DNA from: Datisca glomerata | Taxonomy: Eukaryota > Streptophyta > Magnoliopsida > Cucurbitales > Datiscaceae | Assembly: GCA_003255025.1 (NCBI GenBank) | Contig: QANY01005132.1 | Coordinates: 310,001 to 374,000, forward strand | Length of the DNA: 64,000 nucleotides | Reading direction: 5' to 3' | Part shown: one piece after another, positions 37,261 through 48,297 of the stretch | Numbering within the stretch: position 1 is the stretch's first letter | How the letters are laid out: each line of letters begins with the position of its first letter | Translations under genes and position numbers: made by a program | The notes under the pieces: model-generated | Database searches by the model: none | Told to the model about the DNA's origin: nothing | Seen by the model: the letters and a program-made list of their open reading frames with translations, nothing else

Positions 37261-37602
37261 TTTTCCTTTGACTTTATTCCATGTAAGGCCTTTCATTCGA
37301 TAATCACTGCTTGGTTTCAGGATTTTGTCTCTCCTTTTTTTTGTCGGGGTATGGTCGTGGACCCATCTTGGGGAGTTAGTTATTTTTACTCGAGAGAAGA
37401 AGTGACTAGTTTGAATGGTCATATCGTTTCCTATCAACTCTTTCCTTTTGAGGGCCATCGCGTAACACTCCATTGACGTCTTCTGGGCCCCCTTTACCAG
37501 ACCCACACCTGCGGGGGTCAGGAACTTCATGACCCCATGGTAGGTGGAAGGTATGACCTTAAACTTATGGATGGTGGGTCGGTCGAGGATGGCGTTGTAC
37601 AC
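37255..37602 (-). pseudogene. gypsy protease-region fragment
   Basis: An open 115-codon frame with YNAILDRPTIHKFKVIPSTY, HGVMKFLTPAGVGLVKGAQ and ECYAMALKR, the conserved block just after the aspartic protease core in Tat-type gypsy polyproteins. The catalytic Asp region upstream is in broken frames. Reverse transcriptase should follow on the left but is replaced by the 87-bp array. Confidence 0.8.
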
Positions 37603-37899
37603 CTTACTTCACCTTACAACTGTAAACTTGACCAGCTTAGTGGCCAGTCATGGAGCTGTGCCCAGGGTCACGAAAAGTTCTACCAAGGGAGTAGGGCATG
37701 GACAGAGCTATTTGGGATCCAACCCTGTTGTAGGAATGAGAGTAGTTTAGGATGTGGGCCGTTTATTAAGGTCCTCTAGACCTTGATGTTGGGAATTAAG
37801 GGGGAGATGACCAGCACATCATCGTGGGGCTAGTGGATCTGATGTGCTTCTTTCTCTGTGAATTTGATCACCTCTTCATACCTTAATTTGGGGTGGTAG

Positions 37900-39540
37900 G
37901 GGGAGGACGCTGAAGACCTTAAGGTGCTTTGCTTCCTGAGTCACCCCATTCCTTTTTCGATAAGAGTCAGACATGTTGGGTCCTCTAAAGATCATTTTAA
38001 TTTCTCGTACGGGGATTTGTGGTAAGTTTTTATTTTGCTCGGGTTGAGTCTCGATCCTCCTTTCCTACCTAGAAGGGATATTATCCAATGACTCCTTTGA
38101 CTGGCCACAAACTCCTTAAGGTATCCTTTCTGGATTAAGGCATTGATCTACTATCAAATGTCGAAGCACCCCTCCATGTTGTGCCTAGGATCCCGATGGT
38201 ACCTATAGTACTTAGTGGTATCATTCTTCTCATCAGGCGTCTATATCATTCGGGGCCAGCTCAACAGGCTCATGTCCTTGATGGCATTGTAGATCTATTC
38301 CCTTTTGGCCGTGAGGGGGGTATAGGTGGCAAACTGACTGGTCAGGTTAAGGTTTTTCCCTCGCATCGATTCGAGAGAGGCAGACAGAGCTGGAATGTGG
38401 GAGCTGCTGAGTCTGAAGTTCTAGGAGGACGACCCATCTTTTCTTCTCATGGTTCTTTTCCCTTTTGATGATTCTAACTGCTCGGCCTCTCCAATTCCCT
38501 CTTAGCTTGAATGACCTCCTCCACGTTTATGTATTTCTGTATTCTAGCTTGAAGCTTGGAAAGATATATGGGGTCGTACTTGGCCATTGTCCACCTCATC
38601 CGTGAGTGAGTGATCCCACTTCTCAAAACATCCACCAGAGTATCTTCACCCCCATTGTCAACCTGTCGGGACTCAAGGTTGAAGTGATTCATGCAGTCTC
38701 TCAACAATTCCCCCAGTCATTGTTTTACTTTCATCAAGTGGGATGATGGTCTCCTTCATTCTCTTCCTCCCAAAAACTGTCCAGCGAACAACCTTAAGAG
38801 TTTGATGAATGAGTGAATGGAATTTGGCTTTAGCAGTTCCATTGAGTGTCAGACAGAACAATTTTTGCATCAAGGGCTTCTGGATGTGGTGTTAGTTCCT
38901 TCCAGACCTTAAAAGTCTCTAAATGCTCAAACATGTCTTTGGTCTCATCGTAAATGGGATTGAGGGTATCGTAAACTTCGGCCGGAGTCCAGCCCGTTCG
39001 ATCACTATAGAAAATGGGACTTGGTCTGTCCCAAAATCATTTTTAAAGAGGTCCCGATAGTTTGCCTTTGCTCATTCCTCAATTCATATATTTACTTCTG
39101 AAGCTTTTGTATCTGGATCCATTGCCCAGAGCTCTCTATAGTGTTTTTTGTTATCTATATTGTTCTAATGGTGTTGGTGGAGAGATCATCTCTGCCCCTG
39201 GTTCGCTTCTCCACGTCGGGGGCCATCTTATCCTTTCCTAGATGGTCTTCCTCCTTCGCAGGATGACTCTGCCAGTGGGTCTTTCCACTACGAGGGTGTC
39301 ACTTCAATGGACGACATAGGGGTGCATGTGTGTTAGAGGCCTCCACAATATGAGTGTGGGTTAGCATATCGTTTCTCATCCTCCTAACCACTTTGGAGAG
39401 TGAGGCCACTATATCTTTCATTTTCTGCTGTGTGATTGCCACAACAGGAGAGCAATTATTCTCTTAGTGAGGAGGAGGGTGGATCCCCTCTCTCGTCATG
39501 AACATCATCGGATTGGGATGAGGATGACAGACTCATTTTT
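37900..39540 (-). pseudogene. gypsy gag remnant
   Basis: Starts near 39537 with a Ser-rich MSLSSSSQSDDVHDERGDPP-like N-terminus, then broken frames. The retrotransposon gag domain is visible at 38873-38673 (KLFCLTLNGTAKAKFHSLIH) and 38707-38474 (ARIQKYINVEEVIQAKRELE, the end of the domain). Several stops and frame changes occur. The gag's 5' side faces the 5' side of the pol at 39640. Confidence 0.75.
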
Positions 39541-39579
39541 CTCTTCGTGGAGGAGATAGAAATCTTAAGTATTCTGGAG

Positions 39580-39660
39580 CATGGTTGTTAGACTCACGAT
39601 CTGGATCGTAAGATCGTACGATCCTACGATACCATAATTCCTAAATGATCTGGATTGTTT
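39580..39660. repeat. palindrome at the gag/pol head-to-head junction
   Basis: GATCGTACGATC at 39612-39623 is a perfect 12-bp palindrome, extended on both sides by TACGATC/GATCGTA words to a near-palindrome of about 31 bp (39603-39633). It sits between the minus-strand gag and the plus-strand reverse transcriptase and belongs to neither. Confidence 0.75.
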
Positions 39661-39674
39661 GGAATCAGAATTAT

Positions 39675-40735
39675 GAGAGAGTTTACATAGACTTCACGGA
39701 TTTAAACAAAGTGTCCCAAAGACAGCTTCTCGTTGCCCTGCATAGACTAGCTAGATAACGGCACCTTAGAGCACGATCTGCTCAGCTTCATGGACTTATA
39801 CTCGGGATAAAACCAAATCCTAATGCACCCACCTGACCAGGAGAAACCTTCTTTCATCACCATTCGGGGAACCTATTGTTATACCGTGATGTTCTTTGGA
39901 CTAAAAAATGTAGGGGCCAACTCAAAGGCTGGTAAACAAGGTGTTCGCCTAGTAAATATCGAGGAACATAGAGGTGTACGTGGGTGACATGCGCGTCAAA
40001 TGCTTAGAGTCAGCTGACCACATCACCAACCTGAGAAAATACAGGATGAACCTAAACCCCCCCCNCCCCCCCCCCCCCAAATGCGCTTTCAGAGTCTACT
40101 CGAGGAAGTTATTGGGTTTTATGGTCAACCCTAGAGGGATCAAGGTCAACCATGACAAGATGAGAGCGTTTCTCGATATGGAACCCCCGAACAGCATAAA
40201 TGAGGTCCAATGCCTCACTGGAAGTGTGGCCACGCTTAACCATTTCATCTCCCGAGCTACAAACAAATGCCCCCCTTTCTTGGAAATCTTGAGGAAGAAT
40301 ACGTTAATCGAATGGACCAAGGAGTGTCAGGAAGCCTTCCCCCCCTTCAAAACAACATAAGTTCCTTACCATTTCTTTCCAAATCTGTGCATGGGGAAGT
40401 GTTGTCCTTGTATCTGTCGATCTCAGAAACAGCCGTCAGCTTCGCATTACTCTGAATAGGGGATGTCCCTTTCCAAAAACTGATCTATTATATTAGCAAG
40501 GCCATGGTGGGGGCAAAGAAATGCTACCGCAACCCAGAGAAGATGGACCTCGCCCTTGTCACAATGGCAAGAAAGCTCCATCCGTACTTCCAAGCCCACT
40601 CCATTCAAATCCTTACGAACTCCCCGTCTAGGCGAGTACTCCAAAAGCCTGAACTCTCGAGATGCATAGACAAATGGGCTATCGAACTTAGTGAATTCGA
40701 ACTTCACTTCATTGCCATAACTACCATCAAAGGGT
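39675..40735 (+). pseudogene. gypsy reverse transcriptase remnant
   Basis: Broken frames carrying VYIDFTDLNK near 39682, the catalytic box as YVGDMRVK at 39977 (normally YVDD, so a key Asp is lost), KLLGFMVNPRGIKVNHDKMR and SINEVQCLTGSVATLNHFIS in the frame 39974-40360, and the connection region to 40735. A C homopolymer with one undetermined base interrupts it at 40057-40078. Confidence 0.8.
40057..40078 (+). other. C homopolymer of about 22 with one N
   Basis: The only undetermined base of the window (40065) lies inside a run of C. It replaces a few codons of a conserved RT stretch, between MNLNP and KCAF. It may be a true slippage expansion or an assembly fault. Confidence 0.9.
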
Positions 40736-40740
40736 AAGTC

Positions 40741-41350
40741 ATGGTATATTTCAACGAAGACGTGATCAACGGTAATGAGGAGGGAACAAAAATTGAAAAA
40801 GAGCCTTGGACCCTGTACGTGGACTGTGCCTTTAACGAGATGGGTAGCAGAGCATGCATACTACTTTTAACACCTAAACAGTCCCAGAAAATAGTATTTT
40901 CTATGCTTCAGGTTCAAAGCCTCGAATAACAAGGCAGAATATGATGCGATGCTTATAGGACTAAAGCTGGCCTGGACCCTAAATTCAAGAGCTGTAAGGA
41001 TCTACAGTGACTCCAAGCTAGTTGTCAATTGGATTAGCGAAGAATAACAGAAGGGAGGTGATATGTCAAAATATCTGGCCCGAGCTCGGTCCCTTCTTGA
41101 AAAATATGGCAACTACACGATTCAACAGGTCCCCCAAAACTTAAACACGAATACAGACACATTTGCCAAACTAGTCTCGGCCTACGACACCCAGATTAAC
41201 AGAACGGTGCTAGTGGAGTTCCTCACCCACCCGAGCATCTTTAATGAGGACGTATTAGAGACAAGAAGGGTGACAAACCCATCCTGGATCACTCCCATAT
41301 TTGAGTACTTATGGGACATAACCCTATCCCCCGATAAAAATGCAGCTTGA
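40741..41350 (+). pseudogene. gypsy RNase H remnant
   Basis: WTLYVDCAFNEMGSRACILL near 40807 is the first RNase H block (catalytic Asp kept). After a frame change near 40915 comes FKASNNKAEYDAMLIGLKLA, with the catalytic Glu, then VRIYSDSKLVVNWIS. The linker to integrase runs to 41350 and ends in a stop. Confidence 0.85.
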
Positions 41351-41459
41351 ATGCTTCGCCTCAGGTCCACCACCTACATGATCATCAATGAAACCTTGTA
41401 CAAGAGGACTTTTTTGTATCCCTACCTGAGATGCATCGCCCTAGACGAACCATTGTATG

Positions 41460-42470
41460 TCATGAGAGAAGTCCACGAGGGAGTCTATGGAAACCATAGT
41501 GGCGCACGAGGGCTACACATAAACTGAAAAGGCAAGGCTACTACTGGTCGACAATGGTTTTAGACACTAAGAGCTTCTTGCGAAGATGCGACAAAGCCAA
41601 AGGTCACCGAACATCCCACACCAACCGCTTAAGTTACTCAACCTAATCTCAAGTACATGGCCATTAGCTTAGTGGCAGGTGGATTTGATGGGACGCTTCT
41701 TACCAATTGGAAAAGGCCAGAACAAATTCACCATCGTGGCCATCGACTACTTCATTAAGTGGGTAGGGGCAGAGTTCATTGCCATGTTCATGGGGAACAA
41801 GACCACAAACTTCATATGGAAAAATGTGATATGCAGGTTCGACATACCCCCTACCATCATCACAGACAATGGAAAATAATTTGATAACGCAAAATTCAAG
41901 CGAACATCTGAGCAGCTGGGGATTGGGCATCTCACCTCCTTACCATTCCACCCGCAGTCCAACGGACAAGTAGAGATAGTAAAAAAACCATCAAGCACAA
42001 TCTCAAGGTCAATCTGGAAGATATGAAAGGGTTGTGGGTATATGAGCTCACACGTCCTCTTAGCTTACATGACGGTAACAGGGGAAACCTCCTACAGACT
42101 GGCCTTCGGCATGGAAGCCGTTATCCAGGTGGAAAGTGGGTTACCCTCCCACAGAGTCTAGTAGTATGATTCATAAATACTCCAATTAAGGAACAACCTG
42201 GATGACCTGGAAGAACTATAAAACCAAGCCAACCTATGAAATGAGTCGCATCAAGTCGTCGCCTCATGATATACAACTCCAGGGTAAAAATCCGTCAATT
42301 TTTGGTAGGCGATTTGGTCCTATGAAGAAGGAAGGACGCAGAAGTAAGGGCCCTTGAGCTTAACTGGGAAGGACCATATTTGGTAATGGAAGTGGTACGA
42401 CCAAGGACTTACCAGCTACATGACCTAGAAGGATGAGCGCTAACACATCCTTAGAACACCGAGCACCTAA
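41460..42470 (+). pseudogene. gypsy integrase remnant
   Basis: MREVHEGVYGNHSGARGLH near 41460 is the HHCC zinc-finger start. The core is seen in the frame 41679-41879 (FTIVAIDYFIKWVGAEFIAM and ICRFDIPPTIITDNGK). The C-terminal part is in other frames, including LEDMKGLWVYELTRP and LNWEGPYLVMEVVRPRTYQL near 42355. Multiple stops. Confidence 0.85.
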
Positions 42471-42549
42471 AGATATATTACTAGTATAAAATAATTATAG
42501 CTAGACCAAGTAATAAATACAAAGGCAGTTTTCTCCCAAAAAATGTAAA

Positions 42550-42935
42550 ATAAAAAGAGATGTTAGGCTTGCACTCTATCTCATCAGACGGGAAAATGAC
42601 TCTAGCCAGATCAGGAATGCCTGGATTGATGTCGAAGGAAAAATTGAAGCCTGACTTGCACTCTAGCTCATCAGATGAGAAAGGAATCTAGCTAAAGCAA
42701 GAATGTTTGGCTAGATGTCAAAGGAAAAAAGTGAAGTCTGGTTTGCACTCTAGCTTTCCAGACGAGAAAATGATTCTAGGCAAAGCATGAATGTCTGGCT
42801 TGATGTCAAAGGAAAAAAGTGAAGTCTGGCTTGCACTCTAGCTCGTCTGATGGGGAAAGGACTCTAGCCAGAGCAGGAATGTCTGGCTAGATGTCAAGGT
42901 AAAAAAGTGGTCTAGCCGGCATTCTAGCCCGCTAG
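42550..42935 (-). repeat. inverted copy of the 87-bp array
   Basis: About four and a half units, reverse complement of those at 36600-37260; GCTTGCACTCTAGCTC-type anchors lie near 42567, 42654, 42742 and 42829. It follows the integrase end directly. Confidence 0.9.
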
Positions 42936-43419
42936 GTAAAAGTGAAACTCCTATTTTGAAGCAAGTCTTCCCAAACAGACCTCCTGTACTGGGAAACATC
43001 GAAAAAAAATTCTTTTCCAAGACTATGACAGGACTATGTGACGCGACCTCCTTCAAATGGGGTAACCCACCAAGAAGTGATAGGGATAACTAAGTGCCTT
43101 AGGTCAGCAAGCACTATTACTTAAAATATTCACAACCGAAAGAGATGAAATAGAAATAATGTGGAAAATATTAAAATCAAACCAACAACCAGTAAAGCCA
43201 AATGATTAAGTTAGAGCTCAACAAAAGTGGGGCTTCATTTACTTGAGAACTTAAGATAAATGATCAAATATACGCTAATGTAAAGTTTATAACAGACACA
43301 TAATGAATGAGAGGAGAACCAAAGCAAGAAAAGTGACAGAGCTATTGAAGAAAATATACTCTCCTTAAAAAAAGGAAAGATTACAAGTGGAAGAAAAATT
43401 ATTATAGTAGAAGAAAATT

Positions 43420-44210
43420 CTGCTATGCATGCAAATATGGTAAACTGTCTCAGTAAAATTTTCCTTTGTCAAAAACTTCTGTGTCTAGACCTTTAGAAAT
43501 TGTATACTCGGATGTATGGGGTCCTGCACCCACTCTTTCTATTTCTAGCTTTAAATAATATGTAAGCTTTGTTGATGCTTATTCACGATATACGTGGATA
43601 TATTCAATGAAAAACAAGTCAGAAACCACCCATATTACTTTGCAATTTATCACCTTTGTTGAAAGACTCTTTGAAACCAAAGTCAAGTGTCTACAAACAG
43701 ACTGGGGTGGGGAGTATAGAAGCCTACAAACCTATCTAAACTAAGCTGGTATTATGTTTAGACATCCATGTCCTCATATAGACAAAGAAAGTGGGTGTAT
43801 TGAGAGACAACATAGACATAGAGTAGAAAATGGACTTACCTTATTGTCTCAATCCCAAATGCCTTTTTGGTATTGGTAGGACTCATTTCAAACCTCTGTC
43901 TATGTCATCAACAAATTGTGATCACCAACCTTGTTAGTCAAAACCAAATTATTCATTTATTAAGACATTTGGTTGTGCACATTTTCCCTATTTTGAGACC
44001 CTATAACTCAAACAAGTTTTAATACCACAACAAAAAATGTGTTTTTCTTAGATATAGCAATCAACGTAAAGGTTACGTTTCGAACATCTGTCTGGCAGAA
44101 TTTATGTAACCAAAAAGTGTTACATTTAACGAAAATGAGTTTCCATATTAGTTGCACTTCTCAAAATCCATGACAAAATCTACATCATCATCTGATTACA
44201 CATGGTCATC
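43420..44210 (+). pseudogene. copia integrase remnant
   Basis: CYACKYGKLSQ at about 43423, PLEIVYSDVWGPAPTLSISS (first catalytic Asp), YVSFVDAYSRYTWIYSMKNK, KVKCLQTDWGGEYRSLQTYL (second catalytic Asp) and a degenerate DKESGCIERQHRHRVEN segment. Stops appear in the second half. Confidence 0.85.
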
Positions 44211-44529
44211 CTATCATATTCCTTAAAATTTGATTCTGCCTATTGTTACAAATAAGCCTCAGTCAGAACCTATAATTACTGGTGTATATGATACATAACA
44301 TTCAATCTTTTATCCTGCAGAGAATCAAGGTTGAGGTAACTTTTCTCTTCTTCTTCTCCAGCAAATTCTATTCGTGTTGTTCAAAGACCTATCTCAAACG
44401 ATGTACTTAATTCTGATAGTTCCTTTAATTCTGATTTTGAACATGCCTTAGTAGATTCATTACTTGTTTCTAAACCTGTTTCTGATGCTAATACCTCTAA
44501 AGTTGCTAACCATTCCAAAAATTCATAGG

Positions 44530-46140
44530 CCTTGTCCAAATTTTGTTCTTAAGATGACAAGTAGATCTAAACTATATACTTTCAAACCTAAAGCACTTGT
44601 TAACAGTCTTAGTGAGTCTTTTTTAGAAACTACATCTGTGAATTATGCTTTAACTCAATCACAATGGCATTCTGCTATGAAATAGGAGTCTCCAGCTTTT
44701 CAAAGAAATAAAACCTGGACACTTGTACCACAGACTAATGACATGCACATAGTTGACAATAAATGGGTTTTTAAAATTAAGTGTAACCCGAATGGTTCTA
44801 TAATCAAATACAAAGTCAGGCTTATAGCCAAGAGCTTTCAACAAATGTCAGGAGTAGATTATTTTAAAATATTTAGTCCAGTAGTCAACCCCTCTACAAT
44901 TAGAATTGTCTTGACTTTAATTATTACCTATAATTGGGAGATTAAACAAATTCATATTAATAATACTTTTTTGAATGAGGAGTTGAAAGAGACAGTTGAC
45001 ATGAAGCAGCCCACTGGTTTTATTGATCCAACTTATCCAAAGTGTGTTTGCAAGCTAAACAAGGCTTTATATGGTCTCCAACAAGCACCTAGAGCTTAGT
45101 TTGATAATCTGAAAACAACATTGGTTCTTTAAGGTTTTAATAGCTTTCAGTCAGATTCTTCACTGTTTTACACAAAAACAACATACTACATGATTTTACT
45201 TTTGGTATACATTGATGATATACTCATGATTGGAAGCAACAATTCCTCAATCCTCAAACTTATTTCTGATCTTGATGGTCAGTTTACCTTAAAGATGCTT
45301 GGTCTACTCAAGTTTTTCCTAGGTTTTGAAGCTTTTAAGGATAACAGTGGCATTTACCTCACATAGTCAAAATACATACTGGACTTACTCACCGAGACCA
45401 AGATGACAGATTCAAAAGAGTGTTCTACACCTATGTGTTCTTCCTCTAAGCTAAGTACCTATTTTGGTGAACCATTTAAAGACCCTACTCTCTATAGGAG
45501 TACTATAGGAGCTTTGTAATACCTTACTATGACTAGACCCGATGTAGCTTTCTCTGTTAATAGATTAAACCAGTTTTTACAGTCTCTTACCTTTGATCAT
45601 TTAAAGGCATGGAAGCGGGTTCTCAGGTATTTTAAAGGGACAATTGATCTTCGCATGTTCTTCTAACCTGCTCCTCAATTATCCCTTGAATGCTTCACTG
45701 ATGCAGACTGGGCAGGGTGCATTGATGACAGTAAGTCTACTTCCATGTAATGTATGTATTTAGGTGGCAATTTGATTATTTGGAGCTCAAGAAAGCAAAG
45801 GGTAGTCCCAAGGTCAAGTGATGAGTCAGAGTGCAGGGCACTCTCTCTAGCAGCAACTGAAATACTTTGGTTATAATCTTTTTTTGCTGAAAAATTGAAG
45901 GCTATCCTATTCTTTGGTGTGATAATGTTAGTGCTAGTCTATTAGCCTCAAATCCTATGTTTCATGCTATGATTAAACACATTGAGGTTGATGTTCACTT
46001 TATAAGGGAGAAAATTCTTGATAAGCAGGTGACAGTCAAATACATGTCAACTGAAATTCAGAATGGAGACATTCTCACAATGCCTCTTGCTCAAGACAGA
46101 TTTCGAATATTAAGATGCAAGCTCAATGTGTATTCTTCAC
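44530..46140 (+). pseudogene. copia reverse transcriptase and RNase H remnant
   Basis: The frame 44743-45099 carries NKWVFKIKCNPNGSIIKYKV and YPKCVCKLNKALYGLQQAPR. YIDDILMIGS near 45208 is the catalytic box, and [20 protein letters not shown] follows near 45533. RNase H has CFTDADWAGCIDDSKS near 45690 and the tail VDVHFIREKILDKQVTVKYM near 45987. At least six in-frame stops. Confidence 0.9.
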
Positions 46141-46159
46141 CCTTTCGCTTGAGGGGAAG

Positions 46160-46440
46160 TGTTAGGAAGTTATTAGTAATGCTATTACTTAGTAATAATT
46201 CTGTTACTTTCCTATTAGTCTCCTCTATACGATTGCTTAATAATTCTGTTAAGCAACTGAGTAATAGTTAGCAGTTGCTAACTGTTACTGTCCTTGAGCT
46301 AAGCTAACTGATTTAGTTAGCATAGTACTAATTATGTTACTTTCCTATATAAGGTAACTTGAATTATTGTTAATGGTTAATGAAAAGCTTAATCAAAAGC
46401 TAGTTTTCTCTTAATTCTATCACACAATGAGGGATCAACA
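46160..46440 (+). repeat. 3' LTR of the truncated copia, 281 bp
   Basis: Preceded by the purine tract TTGAGGGGAAG. Starts TGTTAGGAAG and ends GGGATCAACA. A TATA box (TATATAAG) lies at about 46347. No partner LTR in the window. Confidence 0.8.
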
Positions 46441-46454
46441 TTGTTGGTAAGTTA

Positions 46455-47095
46455 CCACAAGGCGTTCGACAATTGAAATTCTTAATTGTGGTGGTCAATT
46501 ATTTTTTTACTGAATGGACGGAGGTTGAGCCATTGGCAGGATCAGGCAAGGTAATGCTACAGACTTCATTTACAGGAATATTCATTGCTGTTTTGGGATC
46601 GTCGGGGTGATTATACAGACAATGGAAGGCGAAATGACAATCAGATATTCAAAAAATTCACAAGAAGCTCAAAATACAAATCATTACTCCTTGGCTGGTC
46701 ATCCACAAGCCAATGGCCAAGTAGAAGTGACAAACAGAACAATCGTAAATGGACATCATAGAAGACTAGACCAATCTAAAGGGCTTTGGGTTGAAGAACT
46801 TCCTAGAATTTGGTGGGCTTACATAACTACAAACTCGAACGAGGGAAAGCCTGAATTCCTTAACATATGGGGCTGAGGCGGTAATTCCTCTAGAAGTTGA
46901 GGTTTCCTCATTTCGCTTATGCAAATTCGAACAAGGAGATAATGATGGATTTAGATCTCTTGGAAGAGAAGAGAGAGAACACTAGAAAATAAGGTTTCCT
47001 ATAGGCAAAGGGTGGCAAATACTGCAGTAATAAGGTTCCACACAAATCTTTCTAAGAAGGAGATTTAGTTGTTCGAATAATAAATAAAAGCGACT
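46455..47095 (+). pseudogene. gypsy integrase fragment
   Basis: Broken frames with RQLKFLIVVV near 46467, TEWTEVEPLA near 46512, HPQANGQVEVTNRTIVNGHH in the frame 46607-46876, then GLWVEELPRIWWAY and YGAEAVIPLEVEVSSFRL. This is the integrase core to C-terminal part of a gypsy element related to, but clearly diverged from, the pol at 39.6-42.5 kb. Confidence 0.85.
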
Positions 47096-47097
47096 AA

Positions 47098-47450
47098 GGT
47101 GGTGTTTGGTTTAATGTAATGTTATAGAATAAAAATAGTAAAAGTAATGGAATGGAATGGAAAAATAAATGAAATCAATTACAGTATTTGTTTGAGACTC
47201 ATGAATGGAATTACAGTTCAATAATTTGATCGCATTCCAATATTTGTTTTAATAATCAAATCAATATGTTTCCTGACGTAAAGCAATAGAATAAGAATAG
47301 TAAAAGGAATGGAATGAAATTGAATGGAAAAATAAATTAAATCAATTACAATATTTATTTGAGACTCTGAATGAAATTACAATTCAATAATTTGATCGCA
47401 TTCCAATATTTGTTTTAGGAATCGAATCAATATGTTTTGTGACAAAATTA
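47098..47450. mobile_element. MITE-like sequence with internal 161-bp duplication
   Basis: Begins GGTGGTGTTTGGTTTAATG, a common start of small plant DNA transposons. Two adjacent copies of about 161 bp follow (anchors GAATAAAAATAGTAAAAG near 47129 and GAATAAGAATAGTAAAAG near 47289), sharing ATTTGATCGCATTCCAATAT. Non-coding. Confidence 0.5.
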
Positions 47451-47994
47451 ATATAACTGATGGAAAAATAATAAATTTAAGAATACAAAGAAAAATTATA
47501 CACTTTAAAAGAAAAATTACATACTTTTCATCTTGATTAATGAATTTATTTTCATTGAACATACAATTAATATTTAATTAATTAGTAGCTAAATTCACAA
47601 CAAAGATAAGGCATGGTAATAACATTGGTGGCCGACAACTAACCTCAAAATTCACTAGTTATATCCACAAAACACATCCAGAATGTCATTGTTGTTGTAA
47701 TTATCATGGGAATGAAAACTCGTTGAGGGTCGACGGGCGTCGGGAGTCGACTGGAGATTATAAATTTAAGTTACGACTTTAACTACTAATCTTTAGTTGG
47801 ACACTTTCAAGTCTATACAATTTTTCCTACTATCGTGCTGCTAGCTGTATTTCAACGGCTATATTCAGTTGTCCTAAAAAGGTGATATCAAATGCTTTAC
47901 AGATTTCTCTGACAATTGCTTAAACCATATCACTACGTCACATTAATCAACCCAGTTGTCTCAATGGAGTGGACGACTACCTTTCTTTTAAGAG
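47451..47994. other. intergenic, nothing recognised
   Basis: No gene or transposon end seen; it ends at the GGTAG target site of the next copia. Confidence 0.5.
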
Positions 47995-47999
47995 GGTAG

Positions 48000-48297
48000 T
48001 GTAGAAATGATGAACTTTTTGATTCTGATCTAAAAAAAAAGATGATGAGCTTCTTGATTCTGATTTTTTATTGAAAAAATACTACTTGTTTACAATGAGT
48101 AAGGATGTATATATACAAATAACTCTAACGGTTACCTATGATCTCCAACAGGTGCCTACTGAAACCTGAAATCATTTTTTATCAGAAATGGTTAGACACC
48201 CACTGTGTTTGGTGAAAGTCTTTGTTCTGCTTCCCTCTTTTGCCTATGATGAATATTTCCTTCTGAGGCTGTAACTTTTGCTTCTCTTTTTTCAACA
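48000..48297 (-). repeat. 3' LTR of the complete copia
   Basis: Plus strand TGTAGAAATGATG to TTTTCAACA. It pairs with 52588-52886. A TATATATA stretch near 48107-48116 could be the minus-strand TATA box. Confidence 0.95.

Larger units (their letters stand above)
31977..39600 (-). mobile_element. Ty3/gypsy element, Tat type, gag-protease kept and pol lost
   Basis: Read on the minus strand: gag (about 39537-37900), protease-region frame (37602-37255), an 87-bp array with its flank (37260-36060), an ORF in the opposite sense (33720-36057), polypurine tract and LTR (32668-31977). An extra antisense ORF between pol and the 3' LTR is a known trait of some Tat-lineage gypsy elements. Reverse transcriptase, RNase H and integrase are missing between protease and array. 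All frames have stops. The 5' LTR is absent because the element is cut at about 39.6 kb. Confidence 0.7.
39640..43415 (+). mobile_element. Ty3/gypsy pol, Tat type, with 3' array
   Basis: Plus-strand order: reverse transcriptase (from about 39675), RNase H (40741-41350), integrase (41460-42470), then 87-bp units and flank to 43415. It begins inside the RT, at a VYIDFTDLNK motif, and has no gag. The flank after the array (42960-43415) is an inverted copy of 36060-36600. Heavily mutated. Confidence 0.8.
43416..46440 (+). mobile_element. 5'-truncated Ty1/copia element with 3' LTR
   Basis: Starts inside the integrase zinc finger and continues through integrase, reverse transcriptase and RNase H to a polypurine tract and a 281-bp LTR. 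Gag, protease and 5' LTR are missing. Several stops. It lies between two gypsy fragments, so it probably inserted into, or recombined with, gypsy DNA. Confidence 0.85.
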
